Below are positions 1 through 7,364 of a stretch of 8,637 nucleotides of DNA, one piece after another. Origin of the DNA: Oceanipulchritudo sp049975345 (GTDB lineage Bacteria > Verrucomicrobiota > Verrucomicrobiia > Opitutales > Oceanipulchritudinaceae); NCBI GenBank assembly GCA_049975345.1, contig JBNGDP010000145.1, positions 1-8,637 of the forward strand. Reading direction: 5' to 3'. The notes under the pieces are model-generated. The model ran no database searches. It saw nothing but the letters and a program-made list of their open reading frames with translations, and was not told the DNA's origin. The stretch's first letter is position 1; every line of letters starts with the position of its first letter. A program made the position numbers and the translations under genes.

Positions 1-708
1 AGCACAAAGATCAACCTTTCCTACACACCCATCAAGGCCCCAATCTCCGGTCGCATAGGCCGGTCCAGTGTCACGGAAGGCGCTCTGGTAACGGCTTACC
101 AGCCGGTCCCGCTTACCTCCATTCAGCAGTTGGATCCGATTTATGTGGACGTTCCTCAATCCACCACTGAGCTATTGCTTTTGCGGCAGCGGTTGGAGGA
201 TGGCCGGTTGACTGACGATGGAGCGAACCAGAACAAGGTAGAGTTGATCCAGGAAGACGGTACGTCGTACCCGTTGGAGGGAACACTGGAATTCCGCGAT
301 ATCACAGTGGACCCGACCACCGGTTCCGTCATCCTGCGGATCGTGGTTCCGAATCCGGACAGCGCGCTCCTGCCGGGCATGTTTGTCCGGGCGGTACTTA
401 AAGAAGGCGTCAATGAACAGGCCATCCTTGTTCCTCAGCCAGGCGTAAGTCGCAATCAAAAGGGAGATCCGTTTGCGCTGGTCGTGGACGCCGCGGGAAC
501 AGTCGAACAACGGATGCTCACGCTGGATCGCGCCATCGGCAATAAGTGGCTCGTTTCGTCAGGTCTTGAGGTCGGCGACCGTGTGATCGTCGAAGGGTTG
601 CAGCGGGTGCGGCCCGGCGCTTCCGTCAAGGTTCTCTCGCCCGGCGCCGAGCCCACCGGCCAACCCGAGGCCGACGAAACAAACCAACCGGCTGCAAAAG
701 CGAACTAA
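1..708 (+). CDS. RND efflux membrane fusion protein (AcrA/MexA family), 3' part only
   Basis: The frame is open from base 1 and ends at TAA 706-708, giving the last 235 residues. It closely resembles the second half of E. coli AcrA: the motifs YTPIKAPISGRIG (end of the lipoyl half and entry to the beta-barrel), QLDPIYVDVPQS, GTLEFRDITVDPTTGS, NPDSALLPGMFVRA and the membrane-proximal block AIGNKWLVSSGLEVGDRV/GLQRVRPG occur in family order. AcrA-type proteins are about 380-400 residues, so roughly the N-terminal 40-50%, with the signal peptide, lipid-attachment Cys and helical hairpin, lies upstream of the window. Family role: a periplasmic adaptor linking the inner-membrane RND pump to the outer-membrane channel. 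The pump gene starts 12 bases downstream, so the two are cotranscribed. The tail after VRPG is Pro/Ala/Glu-rich, as is usual. The TTG at 130 is an internal Leu codon, not a start. Family assignment is sure; substrate is unknown. Confidence 0.95.
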   Translation, partial: STKINLSYTPIKAPISGRIGRSSVTEGALVTAYQPVPLTSIQQLDPIYVDVPQSTTELLLLRQRLEDGRLTDDGANQNKVELIQEDGTSYPLEGTLEFRDITVDPTTGSVILRIVVPNPDSALLPGMFVRAVLKEGVNEQAILVPQPGVSRNQKGDPFALVVDAAGTVEQRMLTLDRAIGNKWLVSSGLEVGDRVIVEGLQRVRPGASVKVLSPGAEPTGQPEADETNQPAAKAN

Positions 709-709
709 C

Positions 710-714
710 GGAGG
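710..714 (+). promoter_or_regulatory. Shine-Dalgarno site of the RND pump gene
   Basis: GGAGG lies 6 bases before ATG 721 but only 3 bases before the in-frame GTG 718. The spacing favours ATG 721 as the start of the pump gene. Confidence 0.7.
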
Positions 715-720
715 CCTGTG

Positions 721-3700
721 ATGTTGTCAAAATTCTTTCTGGAACGGCCGGTCTTCGCGTGGGTCATCGCCATTTTCATCATGCTGCTGGGCGGGCTGGC
801 CATCTATAACCTGCCCATCTCCCAATATCCGCCGATCGCGCCGCCGGCCATCGCCATCGACTCTTTTTACCCCGGTGCTTCGGCGCAGACGGTGGAAAAC
901 AGCGTCACCCAGATCATCGAGCAGAAGATGACTGGCTTCGAGGACATGCTGTATCTCTCCGGCACGAGCGATGCGTCCGGCTCCTCCCGCCTCGAATTGA
1001 CCTTCAAGCCGGGAACCGATCCCGACCTGGCCTGGGCCAAGGTGCAGAACAAACTCCAGCTTGCCATGGCCAGTCTGCCTGAGGTGGTCCAGCGGTCAGG
1101 CGTCAAGGTGAGCAAGTCCACGCGGAACTATTTGATCCTTGCGGGCTTGGTCTCCGAAGACGGCAGTATGACCGGCAACGACTTGCGCGACTATGCCCAG
1201 TCCAACCTGGAAAAGGTTCTGGCGCGCGTACCCGGGGTCGGCGAGGTCGAGAATTTCGGTTCGCAGTATGCGATGCGCGTCTGGCTGAACCCCGAGAAAC
1301 TCACCGATTACCACCTGACCATCGAAGATGTGATTCTGGCGTTGCGGACCTACAATGTGGAAATCTCCGCCGGACAGTTCGGGGGGATCCCGGCGGTGGA
1401 AGGCCAGCGCCTGAACGCCTCCATCATCGTCCAGAGCCTGCTCAAGACCCCCGAAGAGTTTGCCGCGATTCCCCTGCGCACCAATCCGGACGGCTCTGTC
1501 GTGCGAGTTCAGGATGTGGGACGGACCGAATTGGGGACCGAGTTTTACGACATCGATGGCCGATACAACGGCCACCCGGCCGCTGTTCTTGCCATCAGGC
1601 AGGCGCCCGGCGCCAATGCGTTGGATACCGCCGATGCCATCAAGTCCAAGCTCAAGGAAATGAGCCTCTACTTCCCGCCGGGAATGAAGGTTGTTTATCC
1701 CTACGACACGACCCCCTTTGTCCGGGTGGCCATTGGCGCGGCGGTCAAGGCCCTGCTCCAGGCCATCGTGCTGGTCTTCTTTGTCATGTGGCTGTTCATG
1801 GGCAACATCCGCGCCACGCTGATTCCGACCATCGCCGTGCCGGTCGTTCTCCTGGGCACCTGTGCCGCGCTGGGGGCGTTCGGATACTCCATCAACATGC
1901 TGACCATGTTCGCCATGGTCATTGCCATCGGACTACTGGTGGACGATACGATTGTGGTGGTGGAGAACGTCGAACGGCTTATGAGCGAAGAGGGGCTTTC
2001 GCCTCGGGACGCCACCGCCAAGTCCATGGAACAGGTCACCAGCGCCCTGATCGGCTTCTTTCTGGTGCTCGCGGCCTTGTTTGGTCCTATGGCGTTCTTC
2101 GCCGGCTCCACCGGAATCATCTACCGCCAATTCTCCGTGACGATCATTACGGCCATGCTGCTGTCGATTGTTGTGGCCCTGATTCTGACGCCGGTTCTGT
2201 GCGCGGCGATTCTCAAGCCGGTGGCTAAGGGGCATGAGGCGGCGGAAGGCGCGATCCGGATCCTGCGCCCGTTTTTTCTGTGGTTCGACCGCGGCTTTTA
2301 CCGGTTCCGCGACGGTTTTGTGAAACTGGTCGGCTACGCGCTTGCCCGGAAATTGCGTTTCGTGGCCGTGTATATCTTGATTGTTGCCGGCCTGGGCTTC
2401 CTTTTCATGCGAATGCCGACCAGCTACCTTCCGGATGAAGATCAGGGAATCCTTCTATCCCAGATACTCATGCCCACGGGCGCTACCATGGAGCAGACCC
2501 AGGCGGTCGCGGACGAAGTCCAACGCTATTTTCTGGAGGACGAAAAAGAGGCGGTGGACTCCTGTATGACGATTGCCGGCATGGGCTTTGCCGGCAGAGC
2601 TCAGAACAACGGCATGGTGTTCGTCAAACTGAAGGAATGGAAGCTGCGCGACCGGCCGGATTTACGGGTCAAAGCCGTTGCGAGCCGCGCCATGGCCCGA
2701 TTTTCCAGGATTCGCAACGCCATGGTGTTTGCCTTTGCGCCGCCTGCCGTCGCCGAACTGGGCAGCGCCATCGGCTTCGATTTCCAGTTGGTGGACCGCG
2801 GCGGCGGCGGGCACGACGCCCTGATGAACGCCCGCAACCAACTCCTGGGTATGGCGGCGCAGGATCCGAGAGTGGTGAAAGTCCGGCCCAATGGCATGGA
2901 GGACGTGCCTGAATACCGGGTGGATGTGGACTGGGAGAAGGCGGGTGCCCAGAGCCTGCCCATCAACTCCATTCACAACACCATCTCGGCCGCCTTCGGC
3001 AGCGCCTACGTCAACGACTTCATCCAGGCCGGGCGCGTCAAACGGGTGTTCGTGCAGGCGGATGCCCCTTACCGCATGTTGCCCGAAGATCTGAAAAAGC
3101 TGTACGTTCGCAATAGGGTCGGAAAGATGGTGCCCTTTGCCTCGTTTGCATCCGGCCATTGGACGAGCGGTTCTCCCCGGCTGGAGCGCTTCAATGGATT
3201 TCCATCCATGAGCATCTGGGGCGAGGCGGCACCGGGCCGGAGTTCCGGCGAGGCGATGCAGGCGATGGAAGAGCTCACGGCAAGACTGCCGCAGGGGATC
3301 GGGTTTGACTGGACCGGCCTTTCCTACCAGGAGAAACAGGCCGCTTCCCAGACCGGCCTGCTCTATGCCTTTTCCATCCTGATTGTGTTCCTTTTCCTGG
3401 CGGCGCTATACGGGAAATGGGATGTCCCGATTTCGGTCCTGATGATCTTGCCGCTCGGATTCGTCGGCGGCTTTGCCGCTTCGATGATGCGCGGACTGTC
3501 CAGCGACGTGTATTTCCAGATCGGGTTGTTGAATACCCTGGGGTTGGCCACCAAGAACGCCATCCTCATTATCCAGTTCGCCATGAACGGGGTGGCGCAA
3601 GGGGAGGGCTTGATCGAGTCCGCGCTCCATGCGGTGAAGCTGCGGCTGCGCCCGATCATCATGACCTCGACGACGACCGGTTTGGCCGTGCTGCCCTTGG

Positions 3701-3897
3701 CCTACGCCACAGGCGCAGGCGCAGGAGCCATGGTCGCCATCGGCACCGCGGTGCTGGGCGGCATGATCTCCGGCACCATTCTCGTGGTCCTGTTTGCCCC
3801 GTTTTTCTATGTGTTGATCGAGAAGACCTTTGGAAAACGAAAAAGGCTTATAGCCGACCAGCGCACAGCGTCAGAGGGAGGAGTGTCCACGATATGA
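721..3897 (+). CDS. RND multidrug efflux pump, inner-membrane subunit (AcrB/MexB, HAE1 family)
   Basis: This is a complete protein of 1058 residues (AcrB has 1049). The N-terminus FFLERPVFAWVIAIFIMLLG is the typical first membrane helix, followed by porter segments and two groups of membrane helices. The proton-relay residues align with AcrB: Asp408-Asp409 in GLLVDDT (AcrB D407/D408), Lys945 in ATKNAIL (K940), Arg975 in KLRLRP (R971) and Thr982 (T978). The switch-loop motif GFAGRAQNNG (about 622-631) and the motifs SYLPDEDQG, GFDFQLVD, YVNDFI and GSPRLERFNG are also present. Family role: a homotrimer that uses proton influx to expel drugs, dyes, solvents or bile-salt-like compounds. The stop overlaps the start of the channel gene (ATGA at 3894-3897), suggesting translational coupling. 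Nothing looks damaged. The similarity supports the AcrB-type multidrug branch rather than the heavy-metal (CzcA) branch; the real substrate range cannot be read from sequence. Confidence 0.97.
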   Translation: MLSKFFLERPVFAWVIAIFIMLLGGLAIYNLPISQYPPIAPPAIAIDSFYPGASAQTVENSVTQIIEQKMTGFEDMLYLSGTSDASGSSRLELTFKPGTDPDLAWAKVQNKLQLAMASLPEVVQRSGVKVSKSTRNYLILAGLVSEDGSMTGNDLRDYAQSNLEKVLARVPGVGEVENFGSQYAMRVWLNPEKLTDYHLTIEDVILALRTYNVEISAGQFGGIPAVEGQRLNASIIVQSLLKTPEEFAAIPLRTNPDGSVVRVQDVGRTELGTEFYDIDGRYNGHPAAVLAIRQAPGANALDTADAIKSKLKEMSLYFPPGMKVVYPYDTTPFVRVAIGAAVKALLQAIVLVFFVMWLFMGNIRATLIPTIAVPVVLLGTCAALGAFGYSINMLTMFAMVIAIGLLVDDTIVVVENVERLMSEEGLSPRDATAKSMEQVTSALIGFFLVLAALFGPMAFFAGSTGIIYRQFSVTIITAMLLSIVVALILTPVLCAAILKPVAKGHEAAEGAIRILRPFFLWFDRGFYRFRDGFVKLVGYALARKLRFVAVYILIVAGLGFLFMRMPTSYLPDEDQGILLSQILMPTGATMEQTQAVADEVQRYFLEDEKEAVDSCMTIAGMGFAGRAQNNGMVFVKLKEWKLRDRPDLRVKAVASRAMARFSRIRNAMVFAFAPPAVAELGSAIGFDFQLVDRGGGGHDALMNARNQLLGMAAQDPRVVKVRPNGMEDVPEYRVDVDWEKAGAQSLPINSIHNTISAAFGSAYVNDFIQAGRVKRVFVQADAPYRMLPEDLKKLYVRNRVGKMVPFASFASGHWTSGSPRLERFNGFPSMSIWGEAAPGRSSGEAMQAMEELTARLPQGIGFDWTGLSYQEKQAASQTGLLYAFSILIVFLFLAALYGKWDVPISVLMILPLGFVGGFAASMMRGLSSDVYFQIGLLNTLGLATKNAILIIQFAMNGVAQGEGLIESALHAVKLRLRPIIMTSTTTGLAVLPLAYATGAGAGAMVAIGTAVLGGMISGTILVVLFAPFFYVLIEKTFGKRKRLIADQRTASEGGVSTI
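3875..3883 (+). promoter_or_regulatory. Shine-Dalgarno site of the outer-membrane channel gene
   Basis: AGGGAGGAG lies within the 3' end of the pump gene, 10 bases before ATG 3894. It fixes that ATG as the start of the channel gene, although the same frame stays open far upstream inside the pump gene. Confidence 0.6.
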
Positions 3898-5366
3898 GCA
3901 AAAACCTTTTCATTGGAGTTATTGGAACGGCATTATTGCTGAACGGGTGCGTAATGGCCCCGAAATACAGTCGGCCGGAAGCGCCGATCCCTACGGATTG
4001 GCCGGAGGGTTCGGCGTACATGAACAGCCAATCCCAGCAGGAGGTCCAGATTGTCACGGAGCTCAGATGGCAGGAGTTTTTCCCTGATCAGAAGCTTCAG
4101 AAGATCATCGAGACGGCTCTAGACAACAACCGGGATCTGCGGCTTGCGGCCTTGAATGTGGAAAGGGCGCGCGCCCTCTACGGCGTTCAACGGGCCGAAC
4201 TGCTCCCGGCGCTCAGTGCGACGGGCGGAGGCGGCAAACAGCGCTCATCCGCCGATCTGACAACGCCCGGGAACCCCAGGACCACCGAACAATATGACGT
4301 CAATCTAGGCATAGCCTCCTGGGAGGTGGATATGCTTGGTCGCATTCGCAGTCTGAAAAAACAGGCGTTGCAGGAATACCTGGCCACGGAAGAGGCCCGT
4401 CGGGGGGCACAGATCGCGCTGGTGTCCGAGGTTGCAAGGGCTTATCTCGTCCTTGCCACGGATCGTGGGAATCTCAAGCTGGCTAAATCCACCCTTGAGA
4501 CGCAGCAGGGCGCTCATGCTTTGATCCTGCAGCAATCCGAAAAAGGTGTTGCCACTGAACTGGATCTGCAGCGGGTGCAAACCCAGGTGGATGCAGCAAA
4601 GGGAGATATTGCACGCTACACGCAATTGGTGGCGCAGGACCTGAATGCACTGAACCTCCTCGCCGGCTCTCCCGTGCCGGCAGAACTCTTGCCCACTGAC
4701 TTGGCAAGCGTGACTCCGCCCAAGGATATTGCCGCAGGGCTGACTTCCGATGTGCTCTTGCGCCGACCGGATATCATGGCGGCGGAACATCAGCTTAAAG
4801 CGGCCTACGCCTTCATCGGCGCGGCCCGTGCCGCTTTTTTCCCTCGCATTTCCCTGACCACCGCCATCGGAACCGCCAGCGGTGAGCTTTCGGGGCTCTT
4901 CGGTTCCGGATCCGACACCTGGAGTTTTGCCCCTCGGATATCCTTGCCGATTTTTGACGCCCGCACCTGGGCCGCGTACCGGGTCAGCGATGCTACGCGG
5001 AAAATCGCCTTGGCCCAGTACGAAAAGAGCATTCAGACGGCATTCAGGGAGGTGGCGGATTCCCTTGCCGTGCGCGGCACGGTGGATCAGCAAGTCGCGG
5101 CGCAACAGTCGATAGTGAATTCCACACAGACGATCTATGACCTCTCTGATAAGCGCTATGCCCAAGGCATTGATGGTTATCTGGGCGTACTCGATGCGCA
5201 GCGATCCCTCTATGCGGCTCAACAGGGGCTAACGTCCCTGCACTTGGCCAAACTGGCTAACCAGATCAGGCTTTACGCCGTGCTGGGCGGCGGAACTCGT
5301 GCTCAATCCGGGACACGCCATCAGAGCGATAGACCAAGAGAGAATACGGAAAGTGAAAGCAGATAG
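3894..5366 (+). CDS. Outer-membrane efflux lipoprotein (NodT/OprM family)
   Basis: The 490-residue protein is close to OprM in length (485). It begins with a short signal peptide ending in the lipobox LLLNGC, so Cys19 would be lipidated after cleavage, followed by the family motif APKYSRPEAPIP. Two OEP repeats follow: an N-terminal one (about 60-250) with NNRDLRLAALNVERAR and SEVARAYLVLA, and a C-terminal one (about 270-465) with LLRRPDIMAAEHQL, GAARAAFFPRISLT and GVLDAQRSLYAAQQ. Family role: a trimeric beta-barrel and alpha-helical tunnel that forms the exit duct of the RND pump. The start overlaps the pump stop by 4 bases. The usual end (around LYAVLGGG) is followed by a hydrophilic tail of about 23 residues ending in SESR, which overlaps the start of the next small gene. 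The third part of the efflux operon; function is sure, substrate unknown. Confidence 0.95.
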   Translation: MSKNLFIGVIGTALLLNGCVMAPKYSRPEAPIPTDWPEGSAYMNSQSQQEVQIVTELRWQEFFPDQKLQKIIETALDNNRDLRLAALNVERARALYGVQRAELLPALSATGGGGKQRSSADLTTPGNPRTTEQYDVNLGIASWEVDMLGRIRSLKKQALQEYLATEEARRGAQIALVSEVARAYLVLATDRGNLKLAKSTLETQQGAHALILQQSEKGVATELDLQRVQTQVDAAKGDIARYTQLVAQDLNALNLLAGSPVPAELLPTDLASVTPPKDIAAGLTSDVLLRRPDIMAAEHQLKAAYAFIGAARAAFFPRISLTTAIGTASGELSGLFGSGSDTWSFAPRISLPIFDARTWAAYRVSDATRKIALAQYEKSIQTAFREVADSLAVRGTVDQQVAAQQSIVNSTQTIYDLSDKRYAQGIDGYLGVLDAQRSLYAAQQGLTSLHLAKLANQIRLYAVLGGGTRAQSGTRHQSDRPRENTESESR

Positions 5367-5637
5367 CCGATACATTTTGACCGTAGTGACGGGTAGCCTG
5401 TTCGCGCTATTCCTCGTCGTCGGCGCCTGGGGACTATACCCCTTGTACGGCCAGACACTGCCTCAATTGGTCTCCGAGCGTTGGAATGTCTCCTTCAGAA
5501 TCTCTGCATTCATTGTTTCCATTTGCGTTGCCGCCATCGGCACAAGCGCTGTGCTTGTTTTCTCTTTCCGTCATCGCGCAGGCAATGACCGCCCGCAACA
5601 CTCCAGGGAGAGGGAGGAGGTGTCTCGTGCTCCATAG
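5353..5637 (+). CDS. Small membrane protein with two predicted helices, unknown function
   Basis: From GTG 5353 this encodes 94 residues. I prefer this start because the purine-rich AAGAGAGAA lies about 8 bases upstream; an earlier in-frame GTG at 5299 lies deep in the channel gene. Two hydrophobic segments are visible: about 8-31 (LTVVTGSLFALFLVVGAWGL) and about 50-70 (ISAFIVSICVAAIGTSAVLV), followed by a charged tail. The layout (helix, short loop, helix) recalls the first two helices of a major-facilitator transporter, so it could be a truncated transporter start, but I see no diagnostic motif. It overlaps the channel gene by 14 bases at its start and the ankyrin gene start (GTG 5627) by 11 bases at its end, suggesting coupled translation. 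It might be a small accessory of the pump; that is inference from position only. Confidence 0.5.
   Translation: MKADSRYILTVVTGSLFALFLVVGAWGLYPLYGQTLPQLVSERWNVSFRISAFIVSICVAAIGTSAVLVFSFRHRAGNDRPQHSREREEVSRAP
5612..5620 (+). promoter_or_regulatory. Shine-Dalgarno site of the ankyrin gene
   Basis: GGGAGGAGG is a near-perfect site 6 bases before GTG 5627. It decides the start of the ankyrin gene, because the same frame extends upstream without ankyrin similarity. Confidence 0.6.
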
Positions 5638-6126
5638 ACGGTTGGACAGAGATCTCGTCGCCGCTGTGAGAAGAGGAGACGCAAGCGGGGTGGAATCCCT
5701 ACTTAAGCGCAAGGCCAACCCGAATGCGCGCATGTATGCGTGATGGCGCTACGGCCCTGTGCGTCGCCGTTTCCACACGCCAATCCGTTCTCGTCAGGAT
5801 ACTTCTTGCAGCCAAGGCCGACCCCAATATAGCCGACAAGAGTGGCGAGCCTGTCTTGGCGAAGGCGCTCAATCCCTGGTCGGTCGATATTGCCGAAATG
5901 CTGCTTGCCGCCGGCGCCGATCCGAACCGGCATGACCAGAACGGATGGTTGCCGCTGTCGCGCGCGGCACTCTCTGGCTCTCGTGGATCTACTCATCAAT
6001 GCCGGCGCCGACGTTAACCTTCGCGACATCGACGGGACAACCCCATTGCGCTCGGCCACACGGGCCGGGCACTCACACATAGCTCAACGTTTCTGGGAAG
6101 CAGGCACGAACGGAGGCGAGTCATGA
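5627..6126 (+). pseudogene. Ankyrin-repeat protein gene broken by two frame shifts
   Basis: Ankyrin repeats can be followed through all three forward frames. From GTG 5627: DLVAAVRRGDASGVESLLKR followed by ANPNARMY, then TGA at 5741. The next frame continues from 5742 with DGATALCVAVSTRQ, LLAAKADPNIADKSGEP, MLLAAGADPNRHDQNG and LPLSRAALSG. From about 5980 the third frame gives LVDLLINAGADVNLRDIDG, TTPLRSATRAG and ends at TGA 6124-6126. Compared with the ankyrin consensus, the first break fits a 4-base insertion (GCGT at about 5738-5741) and the second fits an 8-base loss at about 5976-5980. About four to five repeats are present. Ankyrin repeats are protein-binding scaffolds; no signal peptide is seen, so the original product was probably cytoplasmic. 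The gene has a strong ribosome site, and its stop overlaps the next start (ATGA). It is probably inactive unless the shifts are sequencing errors. Confidence 0.8.
6112..6116 (+). promoter_or_regulatory. Shine-Dalgarno site of the crotonase-fold gene
   Basis: GGAGG lies 6 bases before ATG 6123, within the last codons of the ankyrin gene. It supports this start and coupled translation. Confidence 0.6.
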
Positions 6127-6785
6127 AAGCACATCGACGCGACAGACAGAGTCAGCAAACGCCCCTGTTCACAGCAGAAATGAGGGGCCGTATTGCCGTA
6201 CTCACGTTTTGTAGCCGAGTCGCCGACTTGCTCGGTATGAACCTCGACACGATTGATCAGCTTTGGCGGTTTTTCGCTCAGCAGGAGCGCGAGCCGAGCG
6301 CGGGCATCGTTCTGCATGCCCCGCCGTCAGTCATGGGGCCCGACAGCGTCGACGACGTTCTCTACGGGCATGGCATTGGTCCCGATGGCAATGCGGTGGC
6401 CCAGGGATTGTTCGACGGAAGTGATTTCGTTCGCGAGATGAATGCCCTGCGGCGCTTCATCGAAGCCGTCAGAAGGGCGGAGGCGTTTGTCGTTGTGACT
6501 CTGAGTGGTCGTATGGTGCTCCCACTCCTTGGCCCCGCACTGGCCTGCGATGCGCGCATTGCATCGGAGGACTTCGTTCTTGTGAATCGCATCCTTGACT
6601 ACAGCTTCCCCCCACTGGGCGGGCTCCCTTGGTTTCTTACCCAACTCGTCGGGCGCACACAAGCGGAGTATCTGCTTCAACACGAAAGCAGTATCGATGC
6701 GAAGCAGGACTCAAGTACGTCCTCATGTTCCAGGATGTTGTTCCAAACCTGGATTGCGGGATTGACGTCCGGACAAGCTGGCTGA
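6123..6785 (+). CDS. Truncated enoyl-CoA hydratase/isomerase-like (crotonase fold) protein with a foreign out-of-frame tail
   Basis: The open frame encodes 220 residues, of which only about 1-195 look native. The crotonase pattern is seen in order: the strand GRIAVLTF (about 22-29), AGIVLHAPPS (about 60-69), then FVVVTLSGRMVLPLLGPALA followed by CDARIASEDF, PPLGGLPWFLTQLVGRTQAE and LLQHESSIDAKQ. Family members are about 250-270 residues and act on acyl-CoA thioesters, stabilising an enolate in an oxyanion hole. After Gln195 (base about 6707) the similarity stops and the last 25 residues are the wrong-frame reading of a beta-barrel gene, so the C-terminal helices are missing. The first oxyanion region is also far from consensus (no clear AGxD), so even the intact parent may have been a divergent, non-hydratase member. 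The start has a good ribosome site and overlaps the ankyrin stop by 4 bases. Probably non-functional. Confidence 0.65.
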   Translation: MKAHRRDRQSQQTPLFTAEMRGRIAVLTFCSRVADLLGMNLDTIDQLWRFFAQQEREPSAGIVLHAPPSVMGPDSVDDVLYGHGIGPDGNAVAQGLFDGSDFVREMNALRRFIEAVRRAEAFVVVTLSGRMVLPLLGPALACDARIASEDFVLVNRILDYSFPPLGGLPWFLTQLVGRTQAEYLLQHESSIDAKQDSSTSSCSRMLFQTWIAGLTSGQAG

Positions 6786-7120
6786 CATACGACAGCGACG
6801 ACAATGACTTCCGGGCTGACCTGGACGTCATCCCGATCGAAGTGTCGGCCGTTGCCCGCTACGAAGTCCTCGATGGCACCAGGGCCTACGTCGGCATGGG
6901 AGTGGGATACTACTTCTTCGACAGCGATGAGATCGATCTCGATGATGACGTGGGCCTGTCGGCCATGCTGGGTTGTGACCAGCGTATTGTTGACAGGGTC
7001 TCCGTCTTCGCCGAAGTCAGGTATCTCTGGCTTGAACCGGATCTTGACATCCGCGGGCTGGATGCAGATGTGGACCTCGGTGGCGTTGGGGCAAACGTAG
7101 GCATCTCCCTAAACTGGTAA
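6701..7120 (+). pseudogene. Outer-membrane beta-barrel protein, 5'-truncated remnant
   Basis: The frame from about 6701 to TAA 7118-7120 encodes some 139 residues with the alternating pattern of a small outer-membrane barrel: GIDVRTSWLTYDS, PIEVSAVARYEVLDGTRAYV, GMGVGYYFFDS, VSVFAEVRYLWLEPD and VGANVGISLNW, with Asp-rich loops between strands and a C-terminal aromatic residue (Trp), the usual signal for barrel insertion. It looks like the last five or so strands of an OmpW-like or generic porin-family barrel. There is no signal peptide and no plausible start: the only upstream ATG in frame (6629) lies inside the crotonase gene and has no barrel similarity after it until about 6701. The 5' half has therefore been lost at the junction with the crotonase fragment. 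The exact barrel family is uncertain. Confidence 0.65.
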
Positions 7121-7130
7121 TTCCGACAAC

Positions 7131-7361
7131 ATGGCGGAGGGGAGCCCACCTCGCACACCCGCTCCTCTCCGCCGTTCCAACGAGCAAGACCGGCGAGTCG
7201 TCGAACTGCGACCGACCGCACGCGGCTTGCGGTTTTGGAAGACTCTGAAACAGCGGATGCATGAGGCCGTGCTCGGTTTGACTAAGGACTTACCGAAGGA
7301 TGACCTGCAGGATATGGCGCAGATACTGGAAGACCTTACGACTAGGCTTGAACGATGGTAG
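7131..7361 (+). CDS. MarR-family transcription regulator, 5'-truncated remnant
   Basis: The open frame encodes 76 residues. From about residue 13 it matches the wing and C-terminal dimerisation helix of MarR proteins: LRRSNEQDRRVVELRPTARG (the family DRR wing motif followed by LT/PTxxG), then FWKTLKQRMHEAVLGLTKDL and a final helix ending in LEDLTTRLERW. MarR proteins are about 140-160 residues; here the N-terminal helices and DNA-recognition helix are absent, so it could not bind DNA as a normal MarR. The first 12 residues (rich in Pro) have no MarR similarity, and no ribosome site precedes ATG 7131, so this is most likely a pseudogene. MarR regulators often control efflux operons, so it may be the relic of a local regulator, but that is inference. 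Its stop lies three bases before the next ATG. Confidence 0.6.
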   Translation: MAEGSPPRTPAPLRRSNEQDRRVVELRPTARGLRFWKTLKQRMHEAVLGLTKDLPKDDLQDMAQILEDLTTRLERW

Positions 7362-7364
7362 CGA

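Noticed and set aside
718..720. GTG as start of the pump gene
   Set aside because: It adds one Met before the usual N-terminus and is only 3 bases from GGAGG; ATG 721 has normal spacing.
3417..3893. Long in-frame extension upstream of the outer-membrane channel gene
   Set aside because: It lies wholly within the pump gene, has Arg/His-rich nonsense composition, and the lipoprotein signal peptide starts exactly at ATG 3894 behind a ribosome site.
4305..5222. 305-codon open frame on the - strand
   Set aside because: It is the antisense shadow of the channel gene, whose family motifs are unambiguous on the + strand.
5299..5352. Earlier GTG start for the small membrane protein
   Set aside because: It lies within the channel gene, lacks a good ribosome site and adds a charged stretch without similarity; GTG 5353 is better placed.
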